A program made the position numbers and the translations under genes. From Agrobacterium rosae (lineage in GTDB: Bacteria > Pseudomonadota > Alphaproteobacteria > Rhizobiales > Rhizobiaceae), in NCBI RefSeq assembly GCF_002915175.1, contig NZ_NXEJ01000005.1:62001-126000 (forward strand): 64,000 nt of DNA. The letters are read 5' to 3'. Under the pieces are notes generated by a model. That model saw only the letters and a program-made list of their open reading frames with translations. It was not told the origin of the DNA and ran no database searches. The first letter of the stretch is position 1, and the number at the start of each line of letters is the position of its first letter. Below, in pieces: positions 1 through 7,817 of this stretch.

Positions 1-827
1 TGCTGGCCTTGGCGCGGGGGCTGTCAAGAAAACGCCCGCGTACAGGCAAGGTTGTTTTAATGTTTCAGCCAGCAGAGGAAACCGGGGCCGGCGCTGCGGC
101 GGTTATCGCGGATCACTGTTTTCAAGACATAAAGACTGACTACGCTTTTTCGCTGCATAATCTGCCGGGACTGCCGCTTGGTCATGTTTCGCTGATTGAA
201 GGCCCGATCAACTGCGCATCGCGTGGAATGAAGATAAGGCTTGCGGGCAAGACAGCGCACGCCTCTTCACCGGAACACGGTGTTTCGCCGATGCAGGCAA
301 TCTCCACGCTGATGCCCGCGCTCTCTTCCCTCGGACAGGGTCTTCCCCCGCAGCCGGATTTCAAGATGGTGACCATTACCCACGCCGTGATGGGTGAAGC
401 GGCTTTCGGCATTGCACCAGCCGATGCGGAAATATGGGCGACACTGCGGACCCTGACCGATGATCGCATGGCGGAACTCTGTGCCGCGGCTGAGACTCTG
501 GCTACACAGACGGCGGCGGCGAACGGGCTGATAATCGAGATTTTCTACGACGATATTTTTCAGCATTGCGAAAATGACTCAGATGCCGTTGCCCTACTTC
601 GGGCCGCTCTTGATGAAGAGCAAGTGCTGCACGATGGCCGGGCTTTGCCGATGCGCGCCTCCGAAGACTTCGGACGTTTTGGTGCTGTTTCCAAATCTGC
701 GATGTTTTTTCTGGGTGCGGGCACCGACCATCCCAACCTTCACAATCCCGATTACGATTTCCCGGATGCTTTGATCGAAACGGGCGCGAGGATATTCATG
801 CGGACGATCAGGAATCTGACGGATTGA
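1..827 (+). CDS. M20-family amidohydrolase, 3' part only
   Basis: The open frame runs in from the left edge (first full codon at base 3), so the N-terminal part is missing. What remains reads like the C-terminal two thirds of an M20 peptidase/amidohydrolase (HipO/AbgB type), which hydrolyse N-acyl amino acids or similar amides with a two-metal site. Visible marks are the catalytic-glutamate motif FQPAEETGAG near the start, the HNLPGLPLG histidine motif, the dimerisation/lid domain in the middle, and the C-terminal SEDFGRF and LHNPDYDFPD motifs that carry metal ligands. No signal peptide can be judged. The substrate cannot be told from sequence, and no operon partner is visible downstream. Confidence 0.85.
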   Translation, partial: LALARGLSRKRPRTGKVVLMFQPAEETGAGAAAVIADHCFQDIKTDYAFSLHNLPGLPLGHVSLIEGPINCASRGMKIRLAGKTAHASSPEHGVSPMQAISTLMPALSSLGQGLPPQPDFKMVTITHAVMGEAAFGIAPADAEIWATLRTLTDDRMAELCAAAETLATQTAAANGLIIEIFYDDIFQHCENDSDAVALLRAALDEEQVLHDGRALPMRASEDFGRFGAVSKSAMFFLGAGTDHPNLHNPDYDFPDALIETGARIFMRTIRNLTD

Positions 828-969
828 AGGTGCCATGCGCGTCAATCCGTCGCAGACCACAACAGATTTCTACAAAATCCATAAACAATGAAATCCTTTC
901 GCTCCCAGCCTCCTAAGCTCGCTGCTATCGTTCAGTGGCTGGGGACTCGAAGCTTTGGAGATGAACAGG

Positions 970-1500
970 ATGACGGCAACGGTGACTTACCTTCACGACG
1001 AACGTGAGAGAGCGGCATTCGATTCCAACGAGCTTAAGGCTGCCATGCGCGGTTTGGCGGGCGGGGTCTCCGTCATCACGGCAGGGACGGGCTCGCATCG
1101 CACGGGGGCGACTGTGACCTCGGCAACGGCGCTCTCCATGGAGCCAGCCACCATGATCGTCAATATCAACAAGTCGTCGTCCACCTGGCCGGTGATCGCG
1201 CGCTACAACCACTTCTGCGTCAATGTTCTGTCCGCAGCCCAGCAGGACGTCGCTTCGCGCTTTGCCGGTGTCGGCGGCTTGAAAGGTGTTGATCGCTATA
1301 CGGATGCGGAGTGGTTCGAACTGGAAAGCGGCGCATCTGCGCTCAGAGGTGCGCTAGCCGCAATCGACTGTGCGGTCGAAGACGTCATCGAGCGCCACAC
1401 CCATGCAATCATCATCGGCCGTGTCCTATCCGTTGAACGGGCCGAAGGCTCGCCGCTCGTCTATCATGGCGGACGTTATGCCAATCTCACCAGCGTATGA
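970..1500 (+). CDS. Flavin reductase-like (FMN-binding split barrel) protein
   Basis: This protein of about 176 residues resembles the flavin reductase domain family (HpaC/RutF type), small FMN-binding split-barrel proteins that use NAD(P)H to supply reduced flavin to a partner monooxygenase. The typical start is seen: 'LKAAMRGLAGGVSVITA' followed by a 'GATVTSATALSMEPATMIVNINKSS' type region, then 'FCVNVLSAAQQDVASRFAG', and a C-terminal 'SPLVYHGGRYANL'. I chose ATG 970 because GGAG lies 9 bases upstream. An in-frame ATG at 961 touches the GGAG and is less likely. No monooxygenase gene is adjacent, so the partner is unknown. A weak hairpin follows the stop. Confidence 0.85.
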   Translation: MTATVTYLHDERERAAFDSNELKAAMRGLAGGVSVITAGTGSHRTGATVTSATALSMEPATMIVNINKSSSTWPVIARYNHFCVNVLSAAQQDVASRFAGVGGLKGVDRYTDAEWFELESGASALRGALAAIDCAVEDVIERHTHAIIIGRVLSVERAEGSPLVYHGGRYANLTSV

Positions 1501-1514
1501 CGAATTGAAGCAAC

Positions 1515-1540
1515 CTGCCCCTGATGACTGTATGGGGCAG
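1515..1540 (+). terminator. Possible terminator between convergent genes
   Basis: CTGCCCC (1515-1521) and GGGGCAG (1534-1540) form a 7-bp stem with a 12-base loop, between the convergent flavin reductase and Rrf2 genes. Only a short AT-rich tail (ATATTTAT) follows, so termination strength is uncertain. Confidence 0.45.
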
Positions 1541-1544
1541 ATAT

Positions 1545-1988
1545 TTATGCCATACGTTCCGCAGGCATAGCTGCATTGTTGGACGCGAATTGTTCCAGTG
1601 TCATGTTATCGAGAACAGCAGCCATCGCGTCTCTCACGTCGGTCATCGACCGACGGACCTGACAGGTCTGCGGATCCAAACAGTCTTCGCAGGCTTCGAA
1701 AGCAGTGCGGCTGGCACAACGGATAGGGGCAAGCGGCCCATCCAGAGCGCGGATGACCTGGCCGATGTAAATGTCGGAAGCAGCTTTTGAAAGAGCGTAT
1801 CCGCCACCGGGGCCTTTCTTGGAGCGAAGCATCCCTTCGTTACGAAGTTCCAGCAGAATGGCGTCCAAGAATTTTTTGGGGATGTTGTTGCGAGATGCGA
1901 TTTCGCTCACGAAAGCCGTTTCGCCCTGCGCCAGACCAGCGAGATCGATCATCGCTTTAAGCCCGTATTTTCCCTTTTTGGTCAGCAT
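1545..1988 (-). CDS. Rrf2-family transcriptional regulator with four cysteines
   Basis: A 147-residue protein with the Rrf2 winged-helix fold: the N-terminal 'LTKKGKYGLKAMIDLA', the recognition-helix region 'IPKKFLDAILLELRNEGMLRSKKGPGGGYAL', and a C-terminal cysteine-bearing loop. Cysteines are at about 91, 100, 103 and 109 (C-x8-C-x2-C-x5-C). IscR and RirA in this family use three cysteines to hold an Fe-S cluster, so this is probably an Fe-S or thiol-sensing regulator. The N-terminus does not look like RirA. It is transcribed toward the flavin reductase gene and is not obviously co-transcribed with the cellulose genes, although it follows bcsK in the same direction. The target is unknown. 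A dyad lies just upstream of its start. Confidence 0.88.
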   Translation of the reverse strand: MLTKKGKYGLKAMIDLAGLAQGETAFVSEIASRNNIPKKFLDAILLELRNEGMLRSKKGPGGGYALSKAASDIYIGQVIRALDGPLAPIRCASRTAFEACEDCLDPQTCQVRRSMTDVRDAMAAVLDNMTLEQFASNNAAMPAERMA

Positions 1989-1995
1989 CGTCGTC

Positions 1996-2017
1996 TTTCA
2001 GAGGAGAGTATCTGAAA
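1996..2017. promoter_or_regulatory. Dyad upstream of the Rrf2 gene (candidate autoregulatory site)
   Basis: TTTCAGA (1996-2002) and TCTGAAA (2011-2017) form a perfect 7-bp inverted repeat with 8 bases between, starting 8 bases before the Rrf2 ATG. Its position would suit autorepression or an mRNA hairpin. It has no matching T-run. Binding by the Rrf2 protein is inference only. Confidence 0.35.
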
Positions 2018-2089
2018 ACGACATATAGCCCGTCACATGAACTTTCAATGAATTCCATGAAATCTATCGTAAAATAAGGGCGAAGGCTT

Positions 2090-4372
2090 TTAGCCGCCGC
2101 TCGGCCCCTTGCTCGGACGCGCATCGCGCGCCGCCGCAAGTCCTCTGACGGCGTCTCTTTGTCCCGTCGAAGCCGGTCCTTCGAACACTTGAACTGCCTC
2201 ACCATAGCGTTTCAAATTGAGGTAGGCATAACCCCTGATGACCATCAGATCGCTACGCTCGGTTGCGAAACGCGCCCTTTGATCAAGCAGGATCAGCGCT
2301 TTTTCATATTGTTTGTTCTGGTAGGCCGCCAAAGCGCGGTCGGTCAAAATCGCGATCTGGAGCTCAGTCGCCTTGGTTCTGTCCATCCCAGCCTTCGTCG
2401 CCGATATTGCCGCATTATCGGTCAGCCCCATGCGAAGATAGGCGAGGCTTTGGCCATAGGCCGCATCGCTTCTGACAGACTCCTGACCACCTTTGAGCGC
2501 AGACCCGAATGCCTTGAGCGCTTCGGCGGGCCTGTTGGCCTCCATCAGGCACCAGCCTTCTTGTAGGGCCTGCTGAGGTGGGAGACTATCTGGATTGAAA
2601 CTTGGCGCGCATCTGCTGGTCTTGCGCGATGGTTGGCTCTGGCCAGCAATACGAGCCTGCCTAGGAGTAACTGTGTTCGCATACTGTGTGTAAGCAACGT
2701 CGGTTGGCCGAACCGCAACGGCCTGAGCCGATCCAGCGCTTGCCTGCGGTTGCCGCGCTACGCGTTCCGCACTCTGGGGTTCCTGCCTGCCGATGTTCAC
2801 AATGCGCTGTGACTGCGCACCCCATTGTTGCTGAAGCTTGCGCACTTCCGCAACATTGTTCAAGTCCTGATAGGTCAATGCCAGCCCATAGGCCGAGGCC
2901 TCATCATCTGCTTTCCAGCCCAAAGCCGTGCCGAACCATTGCAAAGCCAATTGCGGCTGCTGAAACGCTCTGGAGTACCAGCCGAATTCCTGTGCCGTCG
3001 CTGCGTCTTTCTGCGATACGGCCTCTTCTGCAATACGCTTCAGAACCTCTGGCTCCAGAGCGACAGGTGGATCAAGCGCCAGAAGATTGGCAGCCGACGC
3101 CAGATAGGTTTTGCGGGAGTCATCGGACGAAGCGCGCCATTTGTACATGACGGCTTCTGCCTCTTGCGGGGCATCCCTGGCAATCAATGCAAGAGCAAGG
3201 CCCTGAGACGCAGGTGCGGAATCATCTGCTGCTCTGGCCTGGCGGAACCATTTCTCAGCATCTTCCATCTTATCGCGACGCAGATTGTACCAGCCGAGCA
3301 GCAGAGCATCACTTGCCAGTTTATTGCTTTCTGCAAGGCGCTCCAACCGCATCAGGTAGGTTGGGGGAACGGCGACATTCTTATCTTCGCCCGCATTTGC
3401 AACAAGCTGGCGGGCCAGATCGTCCCGTATGGGCTCGAATTCCAGCTGTCCGTCCGCTCCGGGTCTTTCCTTCGAAAGAAGATCGTCCATCATTGCGATT
3501 GGCAAAACGGCAGAGGCCTTCTGCACCGTTGCAAGCCTCTCGCCAGCGCCGTCACAATTGGTCAAGATGTAGGTGTAGGCGTCGCGAGCGCGCTCCGGTT
3601 TGGCCGTGCGAGCAAATGCGTCTGCCAGACGCCACAGCACATCCACTTCGCTGCAGGTCAACAGGCCGGGATTGGTCGATGCCGTTTCGATCACCGCGTT
3701 GTATTGTTTCAGATCGGATGAATTGACCAGCCGTCGGCGCGCCTCGGCAAGATTGACCATATCCAAAAGATTGGAGGGCGGCTGCCAGTTCGCATCTGTC
3801 GATTGTCTGTCGGCAATGGCTTTTCTGACCTCAGCATAACGACCGTTGGCATAAAGCTGCCACATGGCGTCCAGTTGCGGATCACGAAGCTCAGGCGCAG
3901 CCAGAGGGTCAGCCGGCGGTGTCCAGCCGGGGTAAAGCGCTTTCAAACGCGCAATTTCAGCCTGTAGCCGGGCGGTATCCCCCTGCGTTGCAAAATAACG
4001 AAGTGCGCTCTCGTCCACCACCGGAGAAGGTTGAGCCGCGTCCGGCGGGGCGACTTGTGACGATGCGGGCGCAGCACGTTGCATACGCGCCAAAGTCGGC
4101 TCCTGTGACCCATCGATAGCTGGAACTGTGACCGGGGGTTCTGCCCTTAGAGTTTCGGTCTGCGCGACGCGAGTTCCCGCAGTTGATGGCACCGGATTGA
4201 TTCTGACCGGAGACTGATCGAAGGACACACGGTTGCCCAGCCCACCGGGGTTGATCGAGCCCGTCGTGTGAACATTTGACACCCTGCCCAAAAGCTCGTC
4301 ACGCCATTGGAACGCTGCAACACCACCAACAGCCAATATGGCGGCAGATATGTAGAGCGATTTTCCGTTCAT
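2090..4372 (-). CDS. bcsK: BcsK-like TPR protein of the cellulose operon
   Basis: A 760-residue protein with one N-terminal membrane segment (about residues 5-22), a low-complexity Pro/Ala/Gln linker to about residue 120, then a long helical region with many TPR-like repeats, for example 'AMWQLYANGRYAEVRKAI' and, near the end, 'AYLNLKRYGEAVQVFEG'. It is the last gene of the bcsN-A-B-Z-K series, and its ATG overlaps the bcsZ stop (ATGA). TPR proteins at this place in alphaproteobacterial cellulose operons are called BcsK. It lacks the C-terminal beta-barrel of BcsC, so it is unlikely to be the outer-membrane channel on its own. A periplasmic scaffold role is inferred. The upstream GTG at 4378 is a less likely start. 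Confidence 0.8.
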   Translation of the reverse strand: MNGKSLYISAAILAVGGVAAFQWRDELLGRVSNVHTTGSINPGGLGNRVSFDQSPVRINPVPSTAGTRVAQTETLRAEPPVTVPAIDGSQEPTLARMQRAAPASSQVAPPDAAQPSPVVDESALRYFATQGDTARLQAEIARLKALYPGWTPPADPLAAPELRDPQLDAMWQLYANGRYAEVRKAIADRQSTDANWQPPSNLLDMVNLAEARRRLVNSSDLKQYNAVIETASTNPGLLTCSEVDVLWRLADAFARTAKPERARDAYTYILTNCDGAGERLATVQKASAVLPIAMMDDLLSKERPGADGQLEFEPIRDDLARQLVANAGEDKNVAVPPTYLMRLERLAESNKLASDALLLGWYNLRRDKMEDAEKWFRQARAADDSAPASQGLALALIARDAPQEAEAVMYKWRASSDDSRKTYLASAANLLALDPPVALEPEVLKRIAEEAVSQKDAATAQEFGWYSRAFQQPQLALQWFGTALGWKADDEASAYGLALTYQDLNNVAEVRKLQQQWGAQSQRIVNIGRQEPQSAERVARQPQASAGSAQAVAVRPTDVAYTQYANTVTPRQARIAGQSQPSRKTSRCAPSFNPDSLPPQQALQEGWCLMEANRPAEALKAFGSALKGGQESVRSDAAYGQSLAYLRMGLTDNAAISATKAGMDRTKATELQIAILTDRALAAYQNKQYEKALILLDQRARFATERSDLMVIRGYAYLNLKRYGEAVQVFEGPASTGQRDAVRGLAAARDARPSKGPSGG

Positions 4373-5418
4373 AAGCACTCCTGATGCGCCTGAGTCGCGA
4401 ATGACAAACCCAAGAGATGCAACGTAGATGGATAATAAAGTGTTGACGTGAAGCGACGGAGGTCATCCGGAATGGGTTTTCTGTCGATTATGCACGCCGT
4501 CAATGCAGGAATGATGCGATATCCGGCATCGGAGAGAACATCCTGGGTGCTGCCGGTTCGCAGATCGAACGTCGCCATATTACCGCCGTCGATGACGGTA
4601 GCAGCGCGCAATCTCTCAAGAAACTTCGCATCGCCGACGCCAGCACGCGCCAGGTAGAGCGGTATACGGACGGAATTATATCCAAACTCCTGCGGGAAGC
4701 CGTCCGCCGGGCGTGGTTTGGTTTTGACAGAAACCCAGTCTGCCGGAAGTTTTTTGGGACCGAACGCGTAGGACGATATCTGGGCAAGCCCATCGCGCGT
4801 CAACGCACCCCAAAGCGGCGATGGCGCAAGCTCGTTCAAGACGGGAAACGCCTCGAAAATGAAATAGGATGGGTTGACGACCGGGCCATCCGGGCGATCT
4901 TTTTCACCAAAACCCACCGTACCAGGTAGCAAAAGGGTGCGCCCTGCCCGCACCACCACAGCCTTTTCTATCACGGTCTTTGCAATAGACCTTGCTGCGT
5001 CGGCATAATCCGGCTTGCTCCACTGCTTTGCAGCGAGCGCCAGAGCGTAAGCGATCAGAATATCCCCATCCGTCGCATTGTTGATGTCGGAAATATGTGG
5101 ATTTGCCTGCGGATCCCACTTCCACGCGGCCAGACCATCATCGCGAACCAGAAGCTCCGTTCTGGTGAACGACCAGATCAGCTCAAAATCTGCGGGACTA
5201 TCGGCGAGAACGGCCAGCCACATGCCGTAGCCCTGGCCCTCACTGTGGCTGATATTGTTGTTTCCCGTATCGATTATGCGACCGGTGGGGTCCAGAAACG
5301 CTGTTTTGTAGGTGCTCCAGTCGGTTTGCGTAATCGAGGCTGCCATTGCACTGATCGGAACAAGCATGGCTGTCAGCATCACCAGAAGTTTGAGTGACAA
5401 ATCGAAGAGACGTCTCAT
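4369..5418 (-). CDS. bcsZ: Endo-beta-1,4-glucanase of cellulose synthesis (GH8, BcsZ/CelC)
   Basis: A 349-residue periplasmic glycoside hydrolase family 8 cellulase. It has a signal peptide with probable cleavage after PISAMA (residue 26). The general-acid motif ISHSEGQGYGMW carries Glu60, and the motif NNATDGDILIA carries Asp117. These match the GH8 catalytic pair of bacterial BcsZ. In cellulose-making bacteria this enzyme trims or edits nascent glucan and is needed for normal fibril output (the CelC role in Agrobacterium). Its ATG overlaps the bcsB stop and its stop overlaps the bcsK ATG, each by 4 bases, so translation is probably coupled. Confidence 0.94.
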   Translation of the reverse strand: MRRLFDLSLKLLVMLTAMLVPISAMAASITQTDWSTYKTAFLDPTGRIIDTGNNNISHSEGQGYGMWLAVLADSPADFELIWSFTRTELLVRDDGLAAWKWDPQANPHISDINNATDGDILIAYALALAAKQWSKPDYADAARSIAKTVIEKAVVVRAGRTLLLPGTVGFGEKDRPDGPVVNPSYFIFEAFPVLNELAPSPLWGALTRDGLAQISSYAFGPKKLPADWVSVKTKPRPADGFPQEFGYNSVRIPLYLARAGVGDAKFLERLRAATVIDGGNMATFDLRTGSTQDVLSDAGYRIIPALTACIIDRKPIPDDLRRFTSTLYYPSTLHLLGLSFATQAHQECL

Positions 5419-7817
5419 TTGTCACGCCCCATTCCACGCAGCATAAGGAAGGTGACGCATCCCAGCAGCGTTAGAAAACCAATGAAAACGAGCGAATAGG
5501 ATAGTGTATTGGTGGACAGCCAGTTCGCCGCAATCAGCCGCCAGTTGGAGAAGCTGAACGGGCGCGTGACGATGAAGGCGGGTTGTTCGGCGGCAATGGT
5601 TTCTACCTTGTCAGAGGTCGCATCATAGGTGGCGACACGCCCGGCCAGAGCCGACCAGCGCTTTTGCTCGACAATGGCAGCCATTCCGGTTCGCAAATCC
5701 TCAGATGTGGGCGCTGTGGCCATGGTCCACACGCCTTCCCCGCCCGGGCTCATACCCTGCGCCAGCATGAAAGTGACGTTCCCCGGCGGCGTGTAGACTT
5801 GCTCGGCCCCGGGAAGGAACCGGAGGGTATCGGAACTGATATCGAAATTGCGCTTCAGCCATTCCTCGAAGGATGACACCTGTCCCTGCCAGACACCGCC
5901 ATCGACCCGCTGACGCCAGTCATCGAACAGTTGATCGGTCTGCGCAGGCTGTACGGCATTTTCGCTTTCTTTCCACGCCACCTGACTGGCGGATGCGAGA
6001 TCGAGCTGGGTGACCAGCCCTTGCGGCATCTGCGCGAGTGTGCCGAAGAAAAGCGCGTTTCTGTCACCAACCGCTGCTGGCGTCGCGACCAGTTCGACAG
6101 GAACGGGATGCCCACCCGCCAGTGCCAATCGGCTCAGCAACGTGGCAGCTGCCGACATGGTATCCACATCGACACGCTCCAGCCAGACGGCAACGGGCTG
6201 GCCGCCCTCACGGTAAGGTTGGCCAACGCCATTCATGGCGGCGAGATCAGGAGCGCGGCCGATCATGGCATAGTTCGGGATATGCAGTTCAGAGGTATCG
6301 AACAGCGCGAAACGCGGTGTCTGGTTGGCCGGCGCGCCAGGCAGACACGCATTGTCTGCCTCTGTTACCAGCACCGCCTCGATGGCAATTGTGTTCACGC
6401 CCGGTACGAAATGCCGCATCGTGACATTGATGGGAAGATGGCGGAATATGCCACCGCCCCGGTTGGATACGGGCACAGTCGAGGCGATGTTGCCATTCAC
6501 ATAGACATCGATATGGCTGCCGGGCAGAATTTCGTTGGAATAGGCTGCATCCAGAAGAAGCGTCGCTTCACCATATGCGGAAGCGTAAAAATCGGCTGGT
6601 GCGCCTATAGTAAATTCTGTGCGGAACCGCCTGCCGGAAAATTCGCTGCTCCTGACGCCAAGAGCAGACAAAGGCAGACGACGGTCGGACATCACCAGCG
6701 GAGCATCCGGAGTATGCCATGCCTTGGTGGAAAGTGCCGCGCGCGATGTCCCGACGGGACGCTCCACCGACGAGGACAGAGATTCGATGGCAGTCTGCAC
6801 CGCTTGCGGGGTCGGGCCGCTGACGATCAGCGCCGAAACACCGGGAACGACATTGTTTTCGAACCCTGCATAGGGGCCGGCCAGTGCCTCAGGCGGAACC
6901 GACCGGGTAGCGGTAGCAATCTCACGAGATGTTCCAGCGATCACGACCAGCGTGCCAGCCTTTCGCTCCGTCGGAAGCGTCGTGCTGAATGTAACATTCT
7001 GGTTTGGCATCTGCGTTCGCAAAGCAATCGCCTGCGCCAACCTGAGAAGCGGCGGCGCAGAGACGGGGTTCGCCAGACCCGGAGCCACGATCTCGATGGA
7101 CGTCAAACCGGCGGGATCAGCACCCGTCGCTTGGATGTCGTCAATCGTATCGAACCGGCTGCCCACGTCTGAATTGAATGAAATGTAAGTGCTGGCGGGG
7201 CTGACTTCGGTCCAGAGATCGTAGGTGGATTGGATGGTGCAATCCGTTCGGTGGCGTTGTTGCACGCCCAAGGAAACGATATTCGCACCGGCCTGAAGCG
7301 CGCCGGGCGGTATCGTCATCGTCACATTGCCTTCGGCATCTGGCGACGACACGCTTTTACGCTCAAGCGGCACGTTGTTGACCGACACTTCGAGATTGGA
7401 GCTTTCAGGCGCAACGACAATGGCGTTTTGATATCCGATGTTCAACGATACAGCCGATTTGGCCTGATCCTGCGTCAGGTGAAGCGTCCACTGCCGCTGG
7501 TCCGTTTCTCCAGAAAGGCTGAGATCGGAAAACGGCAGGATATATCGACGCCGATCGTCCGGGCTGCCGGCTGCCAAGCGCGTGGGAACCGCCGGAGACG
7601 CATTCAGCGGCGCTGATGCGCCGGGCGCGGCGGGGGACACGGGAGCAACACGCGCAGGCGGCTGAATCTGTGGCGGCGGCGGCGCGACAGGTGGCGGGCG
7701 TATAGGCTGCGGGGCTACGGCTGGCCGTTCCGGAGACATATCAAACGGTGTGGACTGCGCGAAAGCCGCAGTTGAAACAGACGCCAAAAATGCGGTGAGA
7801 AGAAGCGCCTTTCTCAT
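5415..7817 (-). CDS. bcsB: Cellulose synthase periplasmic subunit BcsB (CelB)
   Basis: An 800-residue protein of BcsB type, the membrane-anchored periplasmic partner of BcsA that guides the emerging glucan. It has a signal peptide ending about AAFAQ (residue 20-22), a strongly proline-rich linker (about 25-75), carbohydrate-binding-like and flavodoxin-like modules through the body, and a single C-terminal membrane helix (about 770-795) followed by a short basic tail. The start at ATG 7817 gives a clean signal peptide and a 4-base ATGA overlap with the bcsA stop. An upstream in-frame extension to 7982 lies inside bcsA and has no signal character. The long proline linker is unusual (see findings). 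Confidence 0.94.
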   Translation of the reverse strand: MRKALLLTAFLASVSTAAFAQSTPFDMSPERPAVAPQPIRPPPVAPPPPQIQPPARVAPVSPAAPGASAPLNASPAVPTRLAAGSPDDRRRYILPFSDLSLSGETDQRQWTLHLTQDQAKSAVSLNIGYQNAIVVAPESSNLEVSVNNVPLERKSVSSPDAEGNVTMTIPPGALQAGANIVSLGVQQRHRTDCTIQSTYDLWTEVSPASTYISFNSDVGSRFDTIDDIQATGADPAGLTSIEIVAPGLANPVSAPPLLRLAQAIALRTQMPNQNVTFSTTLPTERKAGTLVVIAGTSREIATATRSVPPEALAGPYAGFENNVVPGVSALIVSGPTPQAVQTAIESLSSSVERPVGTSRAALSTKAWHTPDAPLVMSDRRLPLSALGVRSSEFSGRRFRTEFTIGAPADFYASAYGEATLLLDAAYSNEILPGSHIDVYVNGNIASTVPVSNRGGGIFRHLPINVTMRHFVPGVNTIAIEAVLVTEADNACLPGAPANQTPRFALFDTSELHIPNYAMIGRAPDLAAMNGVGQPYREGGQPVAVWLERVDVDTMSAAATLLSRLALAGGHPVPVELVATPAAVGDRNALFFGTLAQMPQGLVTQLDLASASQVAWKESENAVQPAQTDQLFDDWRQRVDGGVWQGQVSSFEEWLKRNFDISSDTLRFLPGAEQVYTPPGNVTFMLAQGMSPGGEGVWTMATAPTSEDLRTGMAAIVEQKRWSALAGRVATYDATSDKVETIAAEQPAFIVTRPFSFSNWRLIAANWLSTNTLSYSLVFIGFLTLLGCVTFLMLRGMGRDK

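Noticed and set aside
5931..7172. Long open frame (413 codons) on the strand opposite bcsB
   Set aside because: It lies fully inside bcsB, has no SD or recognisable domain, and its Arg/Gly/Cys-rich composition is typical of antisense frames in GC-rich genes.
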